From positions 2,542,001 through 2,606,000 of the forward strand of contig JAJFPB010000006.1 of assembly GCA_020881915.1 (NCBI GenBank): DNA of 64,000 bases, given 5' to 3'. The first letter of the stretch is position 1. Each line of letters starts with the position of its first letter. The notes under the pieces were generated by a model that saw nothing but the letters and a program-made list of their open reading frames with translations, was not told the DNA's origin and searched no databases. A program made the position numbers and the translations under genes. This document shows, one piece after another, positions 11,757 to 23,127 of this stretch. This DNA comes from Paramyrothecium sp. XJ0827. Its lineage: Eukaryota > Ascomycota > Sordariomycetes > Hypocreales > Stachybotryaceae.

Positions 11757-13172
11757 TCACTTTTGGGGTGGGTTGTGGACAAAGTCCACGCCCTTCTTGA
11801 TGTTGCCCTTGAGGCCCTCGATGGCCTTCTCCAGGAGCGCCTTCTCCTTGTCGGTAATACCCTCAAGAGGGTTGATGGCCTTCTCGGCACCGTTAGGCTG
11901 TCATGTATATTAGCCAAGCTGCAATGTAGACATTAAAATTTGTACTTGTACTTACACCAAGCTCAATGGGGACAGAGAAGAAGTCAACGCCAGTCTCCTT
12001 GGCAATGGCCTCGCCTCCAGGAACGCCAGGCAGGTAGACGTAGCTGGGCTCGACGAGGCCCTTCTCGCCCTTGGCAGCCCTCAGGACCTTCTCGGCGAAT
12101 CTGTGGAGAAAAACAGTTAGTAAAGATGAAACAAGCATGTAGAACGATTATGAAGAGCGTACCGGAAACCAGCGTAGGCCATGGAAAGTGTGGCAGAGCC
12201 ACCGCCATCCTTGGCCTTGACGACCTCATCACCGCCAAACTGAACGCGGTTGACCAGGGCGTCGTACTTGTCGTCGGGAATAGTAGCAGAGGGGGAGACC
12301 TTGCTGAAGAGAGGAACAATGGTCTCGCCAGAGTGGCCTCCAATGACGGGAACGGTGAGCTTCTGGGGTTGAGACTCGCCGGTGATGCCAGCAACGAAGG
12401 TCTCAGCACGAACGATGTCGAGAGTGGTAACACCGAAAAGCTTCTGTGGGTTGAAGACTTTCTTGGCCTTGAGAACCTCGGCGGAAATGGGCACAGTCGA
12501 GTTGACAGGGTTGGAAATGACGAGGATGAAGGCCTTGGGGGCAACCTCGGCAGCAACCTCAATCAAGCCCTTGACAATGCCAGCATTGATCTTGAACAGG
12601 TCATCACGGGTCATGCCAGGCTTTCCTGGAATCACATTGTGTAAGTAATTGGTATAACTAGAAAGGGACTGCGAGCTGCAGCTCGCAAAGCGGGGCAATG
12701 CCACATACGGGGAATGCCAGCAGGGATGACAATGATGTCGGCATCCTTGAAGGCAGCCTTTGCGCCGTCATTGGCGGGGAGGTAGCCAGTGGTCACCTGT
12801 TCAACAAGAGATTGTCAGTATTATGGCCGGCGTGGGATGATGTCGGTGCAGCTTGGTATTGGGCACGTACGGCGGGAGAGGAGATGTGGGAGAGATCGGC
12901 AGCAACACCGGGGGTGTTGACAACATCATACAGAGCAAGCTCGTCGACAAGAGAGCTGGTCTTAAGAAGGAGGGAGAGGGGCTAGGCCAATTGTTAGCAG
13001 ATGGTCATCGCCAAACGGTGCAAAAGAGCTCAACATACCTGGCCAATGCCTCCGGAGGCACCAGCGACGACTGTGACAAAGTGTGTTAGCTGGGGACTGC
13101 TCTCACGCCAGACGCACGACATGGCGAGTGCGGGGTTGAGGGGTAGGGGATAGACGTACCGGCCTTGACCAT
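11757..13172 (-). CDS. Malate dehydrogenase, cytosolic form
   Basis: Interconverts malate and oxaloacetate with NAD. Seven exons (13172-13160, 13070-13039, 12981-12871, 12796-12709, 12625-12163, 12100-11956, 11897-11757) sum to 330 residues. It opens [15 protein letters not shown], so the Rossmann loop begins at about residue 7 with no room for a mitochondrial presequence; that marks the cytosolic branch of the fungal family. [11 protein letters not shown] carries the substrate arginines, [10 protein letters not shown] the asparagine/NAD segment, and [10 protein letters not shown] the catalytic histidine. The first exon codes only four residues and part of a fifth. There is no SKL-like peroxisomal tail, and reading through the TGA stop does not give one. 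Confidence 0.96.
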
Positions 13173-14976
13173 GATGACGGTAGGGTTGTGAATGTGATTA
13201 AGGAAAGGGGGTATCTAGGTAGATTGGAGAAGCTTCACGGGTCGTAAAAGTCGTGGAAGCAAGAATGATGCGAGAATAAAGAAGAAGCGTTGGGACCAGA
13301 TTTAGGATGGGGTCGAAGATATATGTTCCGATGGAAGCTCCCCCTTCATACAATGGGCGTACACATAGCGTACCGCAAGTACAGGCCCAAGCAGCTAGTA
13401 GCAGGTTGTAGCTGCCGCCACGGCACAAGGAGGGGCAGAGCTACAGCACTCAACCAGGTCCCGTCCGGCCTATCAGGGTTGCGCGGGGTGCTCAGGCACC
13501 TGAAAAGGATGGGGCAGAGGCTTTTGAGGCATATGTGGAGGGGTCGCTGCTGTGCTGATGCTGCGACGCGCCGTGCTGGACTCCATGTACCCTCCTGCGG
13601 CGCGGCGACTCTTGCGTGCGTCGTCTCATCCCGCACTCGTGCCCCCAGCAAGATGCGTGGTGATGAGACACTGCACGGATTGCCGGGGCTCTATTGGTGC
13701 CAAAAATAATTGTCAGGCCGCTACCTGAACACAAGCCCGTTTGGTACCGCGTTTCCCTGGTTCCACGGTTGCGATTCCGAGGTACCTGTGCCGGTAACCC
13801 ACGATCGCCGTTCCGAAGCCTCGGATAAAACTATACTCGTCGTCCAAACGAGACGATTCAGCAGGCGGATGGCTGGCTGCCGAGGTGTCATTAGATCCCG
13901 TCTTCCCGACTATTCTCGTCCGCAAAAGGCGCACTCCGGGCCAGCCCGTCAGATTCCGAATGCCTCATATCTTCATGTGGTTGACGTAACACATGCTGCA
14001 TCTTACACAATTCCCGGATCTCAGTCGCACAGTTCCTGAGGTCCACGAATAGACGGGCCAACGTCCTAACGCCATCCAGGTTGGTGGCGCCAGATGGGTC
14101 AAACAATGTGAGTCCGCATTGCCTGCGCTGATCCCACATTTACCACTCCAGACTCTTTTCACGTGCGTTTGTCGTTGTTGCCCAGTCATTCGGAAGGCTG
14201 GAGAGACAACCAACCAAGATTCTGCACTGAGAAGCCCAAAGTATCTTCGTTCGATTCCTAAAACAAACCTCATACATTTATGTCTGTTGAGGTGCTATCT
14301 TACCAGAAAAGACGCACTGCAAAATGTATACTCTGGATTTGTTGAATTCATCCCGTCCGCGCTTACCTTGGCCTACCTTAGCTTTGACGCATCCTTAAAA
14401 TAAGTCTGTTTGGCATTCTCAAACATGCACAGACAGCTGGCGCCTCACACCTGCAACTGATGTCGTCGCCGTTGTGGGCACCGCTAAAACAAGCGACCAG
14501 TCGACAAGCTGGCGGTCAGTCAAGGACGTCGCTCCGACATGAGAAGGCCACCAGTTACATGCTCAATGACTGGTTGATTGGCTGGATAATAATCGCGGTC
14601 CTCTGGCTCTCGGGGCACGTACTTTCTCGGCACCCTGTGCAAATGATTTATCACGGCGAGATTTACGTGTGCCCCCATGGCTCAGACGAGCCAACATCAC
14701 ACACTTCACACTTCCAACACGTTTCAACAGGCCACAAACTTTCTCAACCTGGCGCTGAATCGACGTGTATTCCCGACAGTTTTTGAGCTCAAATGCTAAC
14801 TCCAGCCGTGACCCAGTGACCTCAATTGATGCACCTTGCTTTCTTTTGTTGTAGGCTGCACTTTGTGCGGAAAGCTACCTCCGGGTGACTTCGATCTCCT
14901 CGCCATCGTTGGAAAAACATCGATACCCTACTCCCCTACTTTCCCATCCCTTTCCCTTTTTCGGATCGTATCCATC
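13173..14976. other. Intergenic, 1.8 kb
   Basis: Lies between the malate dehydrogenase start and the eL28 stop. Short frames (for example 13290-13709) have no recognisable domain, no intron consensus that extends them and no obvious codon bias. The 13173 end must include the malate dehydrogenase promoter. I see no repeat or RNA gene. Confidence 0.5.
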
Positions 14977-15729
14977 TTAGGACTGCTCCTCGGCGGCCTT
15001 CTTGGCCTTGTTGCCCCTCAGCTTGGGCTCGGGGGTGGGCTTGACGGGGCGCTGGGCCTGGCGGGCGGCAGAGACACGCTCGACGGCGGCGCTGCGGAGG
15101 TCGGAACGGTAGCCGGACTTGGCGGCCTGGTTGGCAACAACCTTGTAGGTCCTAGGAGAGATTCGTGTTAAAAGCAACGTTCTGGGATAGACTCGGCCGT
15201 TCCAGGGCGTTCCGGTGTACTCACTTGCGGCTCGACTTGCTGCCGTCGTGGGTGTTCTTGACCAGGGACTGGGCGGGCTTGTTGGCAGTGCCAGCCTTCT
15301 TGCTGATGACGGTAACGCCACCCTTCTCGTTGGGGGTAACACCGATGGCCTATTCGAAAGCTTTGTTAGAGTCGAGGTCGTGTGATTTCGTCGGATCGTG
15401 GGATTCGCTCCCATCATACCTTCTCGTTGATGAAACCAGCGTGCTAGAGTCCACAATTAGCCCTCCGTCCAAAAATCATTCTTCCATTGAGCCAGCGGCT
15501 GCAGAGTCGCTCACCTTGCGGCTGTTCTTGTTGGTCAGGTTCAGGGGATCGCGGGAGAACTGAACGCCGCCATTGCGCTTAACCTTGGCAAGGAAGCTGT
15601 GGTTGTTGCCTATCAATTCGACAATTAGCTCGGTGTCTGAAAGTTGCAACGGCGGATTTCGCGAGTCCAGAACTTACGGACAACCTCCCAGATGAGGTCC
15701 GAGGAAATGTTGGGGAGAGCAGAGGCCAT
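14977..15729 (-). CDS. 60S ribosomal protein L28 (eL28)
   Basis: Structural protein of the large ribosomal subunit. Five exons (15729-15678, 15609-15515, 15443-15420, 15349-15225, 15151-14977) give 156 residues. The family signature is clear: LPNISSDLIWEVVRNNHSFL at the start, then VQFSRDPLNLTNKNSRKHAG, a lysine-rich centre and TYKVVANQAAKSGYRSDLR near the end. One exon is only 24 bp. Many short introns in a small ribosomal protein gene are usual in this group. The C terminus has a fungal alanine/lysine-rich extension. It is divergent from a small membrane protein gene about 520 bp away. Confidence 0.96.
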
Positions 15730-16251
15730 TGTGAAGATTGTTTAGCGGAATACCGTGATTGCCGTTGAGGTTTCTCGCAGCTTCAATTCGTTATCACGGA
15801 ATTTGCTCGAAGTGCCAAAGTGTGGGCGCTAGGGCCTGCGAATCGTGATGACTAAGGCCCTGGCACTGGGCGGGACTGAAAGCCCCGCTATCACGCCGGA
15901 CCGTGCTGACCTAAGCCACAAGGACACCAGGCCTCAGTGGCTGAGCACTTGTGACAGATGCGGCGACAATCGGGCACTTTGAGGCCCCCGTATAGCGATG
16001 CCAAGGTGGCTGAAGGCTGCACCATCGTCCTCCCTCATCAAAGAGAGACGAAGCGAACGGCTTATTCACGTTTCCGATTTTGCAGCATAAACACGCGTTC
16101 TGCGGCTGTCATGCGCGACCACTGATCCAACCTTTCCGTTCCTTTACCTTTTTCCAAGCCGAAACCTACGTTCTCGCCGTTTGGCACGCCTTGTCGCATT
16201 CGTCTATACAACCGAACGATCCGGCCCAACCGTCGCTCCTTGCTCGTCACC
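15730..16251. promoter_or_regulatory. Divergent promoter, eL28 / DUF2015-like gene
   Basis: A 520 bp region that includes the ribosomal protein promoter. CT-rich sequence precedes 16252. I cannot name a factor site with confidence. Confidence 0.45.
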
Positions 16252-16638
16252 ATGAGTTTCATGCTCTTCTCCCTCAGTCTTTTCTTCTTCGTCACTGCGA
16301 CCGCGCTCTTCGTATCCCGTAATTACTGGCGGCATCTTGTTCCCGATATCCACGTTCCCGGCGCTGGCTACTTGTATTCGCGACTGCCGAACAGCTTCAG
16401 CGATGACATCGAAGCCGGCCTATCGAGCAGCACCTTCGATTTGAGCGCCAACGTCGAGTCCGGTGACAGCCGCGCCGGGCTTGACGACCAAAGCAAAGCA
16501 GAGGTTCTCAAAATCATGAAGAAGAGGCGCATGACGTTCGATCAAGCCCGCAAGGTCTACATGGAGAATCGATTCAAGGCAAACGGCATTGGCGCAGACG
16601 GTCTGCCAAGAGATCCTAAATTCGTCAGCTTCTCCTGA
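16252..16638 (+). CDS. Small single-pass membrane protein, DUF2015/UPF0357-like
   Basis: A single-exon frame of 128 residues. The first 22 residues form one hydrophobic segment (FMLFSLSLFFFVTATALFV), which could be a signal anchor. The rest is soluble. The conserved end has a helix, MKKRRMTFDQARKVYMENRF, followed by NGIGADGLPRDPKFVSFS, which resembles the tail of the fungal UPF0357/DUF2015 proteins as I recall them. The function of that family is not known to me. The start at 16252 (CACCATGAG) is preferred over the ATG four codons upstream. Confidence 0.72.
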   Translation: MSFMLFSLSLFFFVTATALFVSRNYWRHLVPDIHVPGAGYLYSRLPNSFSDDIEAGLSSSTFDLSANVESGDSRAGLDDQSKAEVLKIMKKRRMTFDQARKVYMENRFKANGIGADGLPRDPKFVSFS

Positions 16639-17173
16639 GCACGCCCACTTCTTTCGAACCCGAGTCTGGGTCTCCAGCCCATCGTCAGCTACAGAATGAC
16701 GACACAATCACTACAAGTCTCCTTTAAACTATTTGGCCGACCAGAACAATGGGGCCCTCCTATTATATTTTATTTGCTTCTCTTTTTCGGCGCTTAGACG
16801 TTGACTATTGTTCTTTATGTGTCACCTTTTCTAGGAGAAGAGCGAGTTTTATGCTTCCTTACAAGCGGGTTATCGGCGTTATTTCAGGTTTCTACCGCGG
16901 TGGCAGGTGCCGATGTATTTCGTTGCAGTTATAGTACAGGATGCAATGTACCCCTATTAGTTCTATACTCATCCAACCGAAAACCGACCTGAACTCCGTG
17001 ACCGCCAGGAATGGACGGCTCCCCAATGTCTATCAACGGACAGCGGTTATATACAACAGACTGAGATACTGCAAAACCTCGATCCTTCCACGCGTTGAGC
17101 TATACCTCAGACGTAGCGCAGATCCCAAGTACAAGTGCACCTGGAAGATATTTTGAGACTGTCTCTCGGCAGC
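16639..17173. other. Convergent 3' region, DUF2015-like / ERG3
   Basis: About 535 bp between two facing stop codons. It is more AT-rich than the flanking coding sequence, as expected for two 3' UTRs. Confidence 0.55.
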
Positions 17174-18289
17174 CTATTTGTTCTTCTTGGCGGCCAAGTC
17201 CGGTCCATACGAGCGCTCGTCATCGCCCTCGATCTCCTTGACGAGGTTCTCGACCTGCGTTGACTCGTCCTTCCACTTCGTCTCCGACATCTTCGTCTCC
17301 TTCTCGAACATCCAAGCCTCGGGCATTTTGTAAGTTCCACCGAGTCGGTCAAAGGCTGTGAAGAACTGCCCATAGTTGACTTCGAAGCGAGAATGGTGGA
17401 GCGAGTGGCAAGCAGCACCATTGACAATGGGGTTGTTGGTGAGGTACTCGCCGTCATGGATCATGATGGACCAGAAGTTGACGAAAACGAAGAGAACAAC
17501 GTAGGCCATCTTCTGGAGGGGGAAGATGAAAGGAAAGACGTGATATGGAACGGACTGAGCGAAGCCGTCAATGAAGTGGAAAGCATGGCTGGCAAATGGC
17601 GTCGGCATAATCCACTTGTGGTGAGCCTTGTGGAGGTGCTTGTAGATTCGTGGATGGTGTAGGCCGCGGTGAATCCAGTAGATGCAGAAGTCGGTGAAGA
17701 GCAGGAAGAGTGGGAACTGAAAGATGTCGTACCAGAAACCTGGGCCATCTTCCGTGAGATCATACAACTTTCCAAGGCCACGAACTTCGGCGAGGAAGAT
17801 TGGGGCAGTCAGTGCAGCCAAACCCGGCAGTGCTTTTGCCGCGGACAGAATTTCCAGAGTAATCTGGTTCTTGATGAACTTGGGGTGATGGAGAGTGCGC
17901 TTATCGAAGATGAAAACGAAAGATAGGGTTGCAAACAGGAAATAGACGATCAAGCCGAAGACCCTGGCACGACAAGTTAGCGATTCGTTCGCAAGGCGAC
18001 CCATACGTTCGAGTTAGCTTAGGAGGGTCACCTACCAGGTGATCATATACAGAGTAATGGCTTGGCGCAAGATGCTATCGCGAGGCAACGAGCTCATGTA
18101 AGCAGCCTGTGTAGGCGGGAATTGAATGAATTGAGTGGCCGGCTTGTAAGTCCAGCTCGAGAAGGCCTGCGCAGAAGCATTGGCCGCCGTAGCTTCGGGG
18201 AAGTCATATGGCGCGGGGTGTGCTGGTGCGAAGTAGGCATAAACGTGGTCGGCGATGTAGGTATCGACAGCCTCGAGGACGACGTCCAT
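17174..18289 (-). CDS. ERG3: C-5 sterol desaturase (Erg3)
   Basis: ER membrane di-iron enzyme that introduces the C5-6 double bond of ergosterol. Two exons (18289-18036 and 17963-17174) give 347 residues. Three histidine clusters that hold the iron are visible: HRGLHH at 183-188, HKAHH at 196-200 and HSLHH at 271-275. Hydrophobic helices flank them (about 86-105, 164-180 and 238-252). The C-terminal end is charged and finishes KKNK, which fits a dilysine-type ER retrieval signal. The single intron (17964-18035) splits a tryptophan codon. Loss of this enzyme alters azole response in other fungi (established knowledge). It may be one of several paralogues in the genome. Confidence 0.95.
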
Positions 18290-21200
18290 GTTGGGCTATG
18301 AAGAAGGGGTGAAGATGTGATTCCGATTTGCGAGTGTGTCTATAGGTAAAGTTGGCAAGACGGAACAGCGAGGGTGAGTAAAAGTGCAGAAGAGTAATTG
18401 TCGAGAGGCGACTCCAGGCAGGTGGGAAGCTGATTGATAACAAGCGACCCTTTACAGTTAACAAGGCGAAAATATGCGGTGGAGCACGGCTTTCTGGGGA
18501 TCCACAACCAGTTGCAGTGCGTCAACGTTCGGGATTGGGGACTTGCAACAGTCCGAGAGAGGGGCGCTTGGTTCCTGTATACCAAATGATTAATTTCCAA
18601 ATCTAGAGATGATAGAATACTGCATGGCTTGGGGAGGGGGAGGAAAGATTACCTCAAGATGGGCCTATGCAGCTAAGATTGGAAGAGGGACACAAAACAA
18701 CCGACTTGTCAGAAGAATCAGGAAACCAGGCGCGTGGTTGGGGGCTTTTATGAGAACAAAGCAAAACCTCGATTATCAATTATATGGGGACTTGATCGTT
18801 CTGAAGTGGCATGATGAGGACGAGACAAGTTCCGGTGCATCGTCCCAATGGTGCTGCATGAGATCTCGAATTCGGGTTCCCGAACGTGGGTGCCTGCCGA
18901 ACAGGGCGATGCCCCACTTATGCGCCTCCACTCGCCTCAACCTCAACCGCCCATCTGCTGTCGATTTTCGGTTGGCGATCGACGCGTGTTCCTGCGCGAG
19001 GGCGGATGTGATTGGGCTCGGCCTTAACCGGTATTAAAGCGCATCTTCCTTAGTATCCGTACTCGAGAAACAACATCTGATTTTCTGTAGTTACAGAGTA
19101 CAGAGTGCCCCTATCGAAGACCCAGTACAAAGTACTTCGGACGGACAAACCCATAAATACCTTACCTTACCCATGCGCTTAGTTCAAGCATCGTACTTGA
19201 ACCGCTATGAATGGTTCGAGAATGGGTCGATGGGCGATTTCAAAAGCTCCCTCCTTGGAGTATTCAAAGTCCCGTTATGAGTTGTTTCGTCCCATCAGCA
19301 ATGCCGTGAGATTGGGCATGTAAAGAGCTCTGAGCTCCTGCCTAACACCAATAGGTCGTCTTCCGTGCGATGTCCTATGTCCTGGGTCAGAAGAGCGCGC
19401 TATCATGAAATCGACACAGGGTCAGAATAGGTTCATGACGATTGCTTCAAAACCATGGACACCTTTGCCTCGGAACAGAAATGGAAACCACACTGAGCAT
19501 TTGCAGTCGAAGTTGCTTCAGAGGGTGTCGTATTCGCATTCGCCTCGTGCGCAATTGCAGCGGAAAAAAAAAACAGAAAAGCGGATATACAATCAGCGTA
19601 CTGAACACGAGACAACCAAAAAAGCTTTATGCTACCTTTCATACTGTGTTGTATTGGGTACTAAGCCACAATCCGTCATTCGATTGTGAGGCCGAAGCTC
19701 GACCGATCGCCATCCTCACCTACCCTATGGTTTCGTTTGGTCTCCAGCGACTTGGTGACGTCCTGCTTTGCCACGGTAATACTCTGAACGTTTTCACTGC
19801 AATGTTGCTTCACCGGTTATGTTTTCTGTCGTGCTGAACTGGTATGATTGGTATGGGACTTCATGTCCCGCTCTTTGGGTCGAGTGCTGTCTCTGTGATC
19901 TATGTTTTATTGAATGCAATTATTTCCAGTCGAAAGTAGGTCCTGACCCGGGCCAACGTTTCTGACGCACCACTCGTCGAAATTAGACCATGGCTCTGGG
20001 TGGTAGAAAGTGCTTCGATCGCTGCTCACCGATCGGTCCATACGGGCAACACCGAGGTATCAGGCATGTTACCCGCCTTAGTGTGACCCGTGCGTGGTTG
20101 TGGCACTCTGCATAATGGTGATATGCGGAAGAGCAGACTACCAGATCACCGCGAGGCGTCGTAACTAGGATGAGCGCCCTCAGGGGCTCTCGCCAGAACC
20201 GGGCCATACTCTGTCCACATTTTAAACGTACAATGTACAAGTTCATGCCTAAGGTAATCCTCAAGACTCGATCTCAAAGTGTAAACGTGGATGCTCACCT
20301 CATTGGGCCTGCCCAAGCTGTCGCTTTCTTGCTATCTGTGAGACTTCGATGATCACGCAGGTAGACGTTGCTAGCAGTGCCGCCCATACGAAAACTCCAC
20401 AACACAGGTTGAAGCCTCCATTGCCACCGCACTAGCATATCTGCCGTCCGCTTGTCCGTCGCGTGGGTAATCGAGGCGAAGCGACATGCCTGTAGATGGC
20501 CGTTGCCATCATGCTTCTATTCTGAGGATGGCTGAGGCTAGCACACGGCGGCTCTGCATGCTGCATGTCTGTCCATCTAAAATTCTCCGCAATCCATTGT
20601 CAACACCTTGTTTCAACCCCACCTACAAGGTTGTTGCTGCCACCAGTCTCTGGGCCCAGGCGGCATGTTCGTCCCTTGTCCATACACACATTACGAATTC
20701 CCCGTCGAGGTGCATGGGGTGCTTGGGTCAAGAAAGCTACTTTCATACACAATGTATCGAATGCCACGTACAAGTCCAGGAAATTCAAAACTTCTTATCT
20801 ATGGATTAGTCTTGTGCTTCTACATCAGCATTGCGATTTGTTGCCAAGTGTCATTGCTAGTTGCTGAGTCAGGAGAGGCCACTGGAGGACCCAATGTCGA
20901 GCACGCTGGTGTAGTAAAAGAGCTTCGAGCCAAGCAACTTCAAGGAGCTTCCCGCGACAGCCAGCAAGACCTTGTTCCACCAGCTACATTACTCCGCAGC
21001 CATGAACGAGAGTACCGGGAACGCCAGCTAGGCACCTGTGCAAACGAACAACGTGGACCCGAATGGGGCAAATGGTAACACTCGAAATATGATGAGTTAC
21101 TTTGTTTTGCTTGCTGGAAGCCAGGATAGCCAGGATGGGGGTTTATTGGACGTCCCGGTCAAACGGTCTGCGGGCCCGTGACACTATGCTAACACAAAAA

Positions 21201-23127
21201 GGCGCCACAAGCTTTCGGCTCCGAGATGAATGATTCGCGCACCACAGCGGCAACACAGATGCGTGTTCCGGAGGGGAGTGCTATGTAGGGGGGAAGGGGG
21301 TTGCCACATGCGGAGGGGAGCTATGCATGCTTGATGGTATAGGGTGGGTGGGTGGGTGGGCGGATGCACCCACCAAGCTTGTGAAGATGCAGGTCTGAGA
21401 AGAAGATGTGGTGGGTGGGCACATGCAGAAGGATGAGGCCAGGGTTGTTGGTGAGCGAGGGAGCGGTAAGCTGTCCCGAGGTGGGTGAGGGTTTCCGGAG
21501 GCGATTGCTACACAAGTAGGTAGCTTGTCATGGCGGACATGCAGAAGGCCTCCAAGGCCGCGTATTCTCGTGATGGTCCACTGACCAGAAATAACGCGGG
21601 GAAGCATCACTGATAGCCACTTTTTGGGCAGCGGTGATTCCCGCACATGAGGACAGCCGGGTGATACGAATGAAGCAGATCATAATTACAAGCCAAGGCA
21701 CACTTGGAGAAAACCATTGCGTGAAGCAAATGGTGGATGGTTGAATAAGGTTGTGAGGCTAGGCACCAGTAGCATCTACACACGCATCCACGGCTAACTT
21801 CCCAGAGGGTCGAGACACGATTCTTTAGCCTGGCGGTCATGTATGACAATATGCGCGATAGCTGTCACGCAGGTGATGGCCGTGAGAAAAGATGAGGAGA
21901 TGGATAATGGCGACCCACTTATTCAGGATCGAATATAATTTGACCTTGCCAGACTTCCTGAGCGTAATAGCCGCCTGGGGGGGGCTGGAAAACATGAAGC
22001 GCATCGCAAAAGAGTTTTCTACCGAGAAGCCAAAGCCCAAGGTACCTTGCTTTGGCAGCTACGCTACCTTAGCGCTGGCTGGCTGTGAACGTCGAGTTTG
22101 TTTACCTCGCGCTTTTTAGCTTGCTTGAAAAGCCACGGTACGGAAGTAGTTGCGGGTGGACGTTTTTTTCCCCTTCCAAAGTGACCTCTCAGAACCTCAT
22201 GTGGAACCTCAATCATGGCGGCGCCCGATGTGCACAGACCACAGACCGTGTGGGACCCCCAGGCCCCTGCACCTACAGGAGGTATCCCGGCCCCCAGTCG
22301 GTACCTGGCCCTCCCGTGCAGATACCTTCTCGGGAGCCTCCCCACTCATGCCGGAGCCCTGGTGCAACGCCACAGAACAACCAACGAACCAACACCCCCT
22401 CCGCATCTCGTGGAGCCTCTGAACCAAAATGAAAAGTCTTTGAGCAGCAGAGGCCCCGCAAGCACACCTGTGGAGGCCCCCCTGTCTGGCCCGCCCGCAC
22501 CATTTCCACTCACCCCCATACAAGCCCTTCCCCCCCGTACCTGTAGCGCATCCAGAGCCTGCCGCATGCCGTCAAGAGGCAGCTCCAAAGTACCTTTAGC
22601 CCTGCTGCGTGTCCCTCCTACTCGATGAGTTACTTTTGTGTCTCAGGCGGCCTGGCCCAAGTTTAAGCCCAGGCTCGTCCGCTCGCTTCCCCTGCTCCAC
22701 TATCCCATCATCCCCAGCGGCTTGCCATCGTCTTTTCTTCCACTTACCTTTTTCCTTTCCTACCCTTCAGCTTTCTGGATCAATTCCATCACCAAGAGCA
22801 TTCCCGGCCCATCAACAGGAGCGACCAAGCCCCGTCTCCGCCATCGTCAACTGCTGTCGCGCGACCCTCGCAGCTCGTCCGCTCATCGGTCCTTCCTACA
22901 AACCCTCTCCGCGCGGGCGTGACCTCGCTGGCGATTGCTTTTACCGGCTCGCGCCAGCCTCATACCCTCCTGATCTCCGGATCGAGGCAGTAGTCGGCCA
23001 CCTACCTCTGAGCACTTGCGCATCCGACCGACACTCCGCCTCGGACTTGGGCTTTTCATCCCAACATCATTCTCGATTCCCGACTTTCAAGCATCTGCGT
23101 CGCGCCAGTCTTCGCTAGCTTTTCACA
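18290..23127. other. Gene-poor gap, 4.8 kb, upstream of TUP1 and ERG3
   Basis: No frame in this stretch looks like a conserved protein; the longest (20608-21078, 18609-19037) have low-complexity or mixed composition and no domain I recognise. It contains the ERG3 promoter at the left, a G-quadruplex-type repeat at 21342, AAGGTA-type motifs at 19158 and 22040, and a CT-rich stretch from about 22600 that is probably the TUP1 5' leader. A non-coding RNA or a species-specific gene cannot be ruled out. Confidence 0.45.
21342..21360 (+). repeat. Five-tract G-quadruplex-type repeat (GGGT)n
   Basis: Five GGG tracts separated by single T residues, the sequence class that forms very stable parallel G-quadruplexes. 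More G-rich, GTGGG-type sequence follows at about 21409-21418. It lies about 1.8 kb before the TUP1 start codon. Confidence 0.85.

Noticed and set aside
11640..11760. Stop-codon readthrough giving a peroxisomal malate dehydrogenase
   Set aside because: The extension after the TGA ends in VKQ, not an SKL-type signal, and the stop lacks the CTA readthrough context.
11940..12644. Plus-strand frame of 234 codons
   Set aside because: Antisense to malate dehydrogenase exons, whose product is certain.
20608..21078. 156-codon frame in the gap before TUP1
   Set aside because: No domain, no intron support and poor codon bias. It could be a lineage-specific gene, but the sequence does not support a call.
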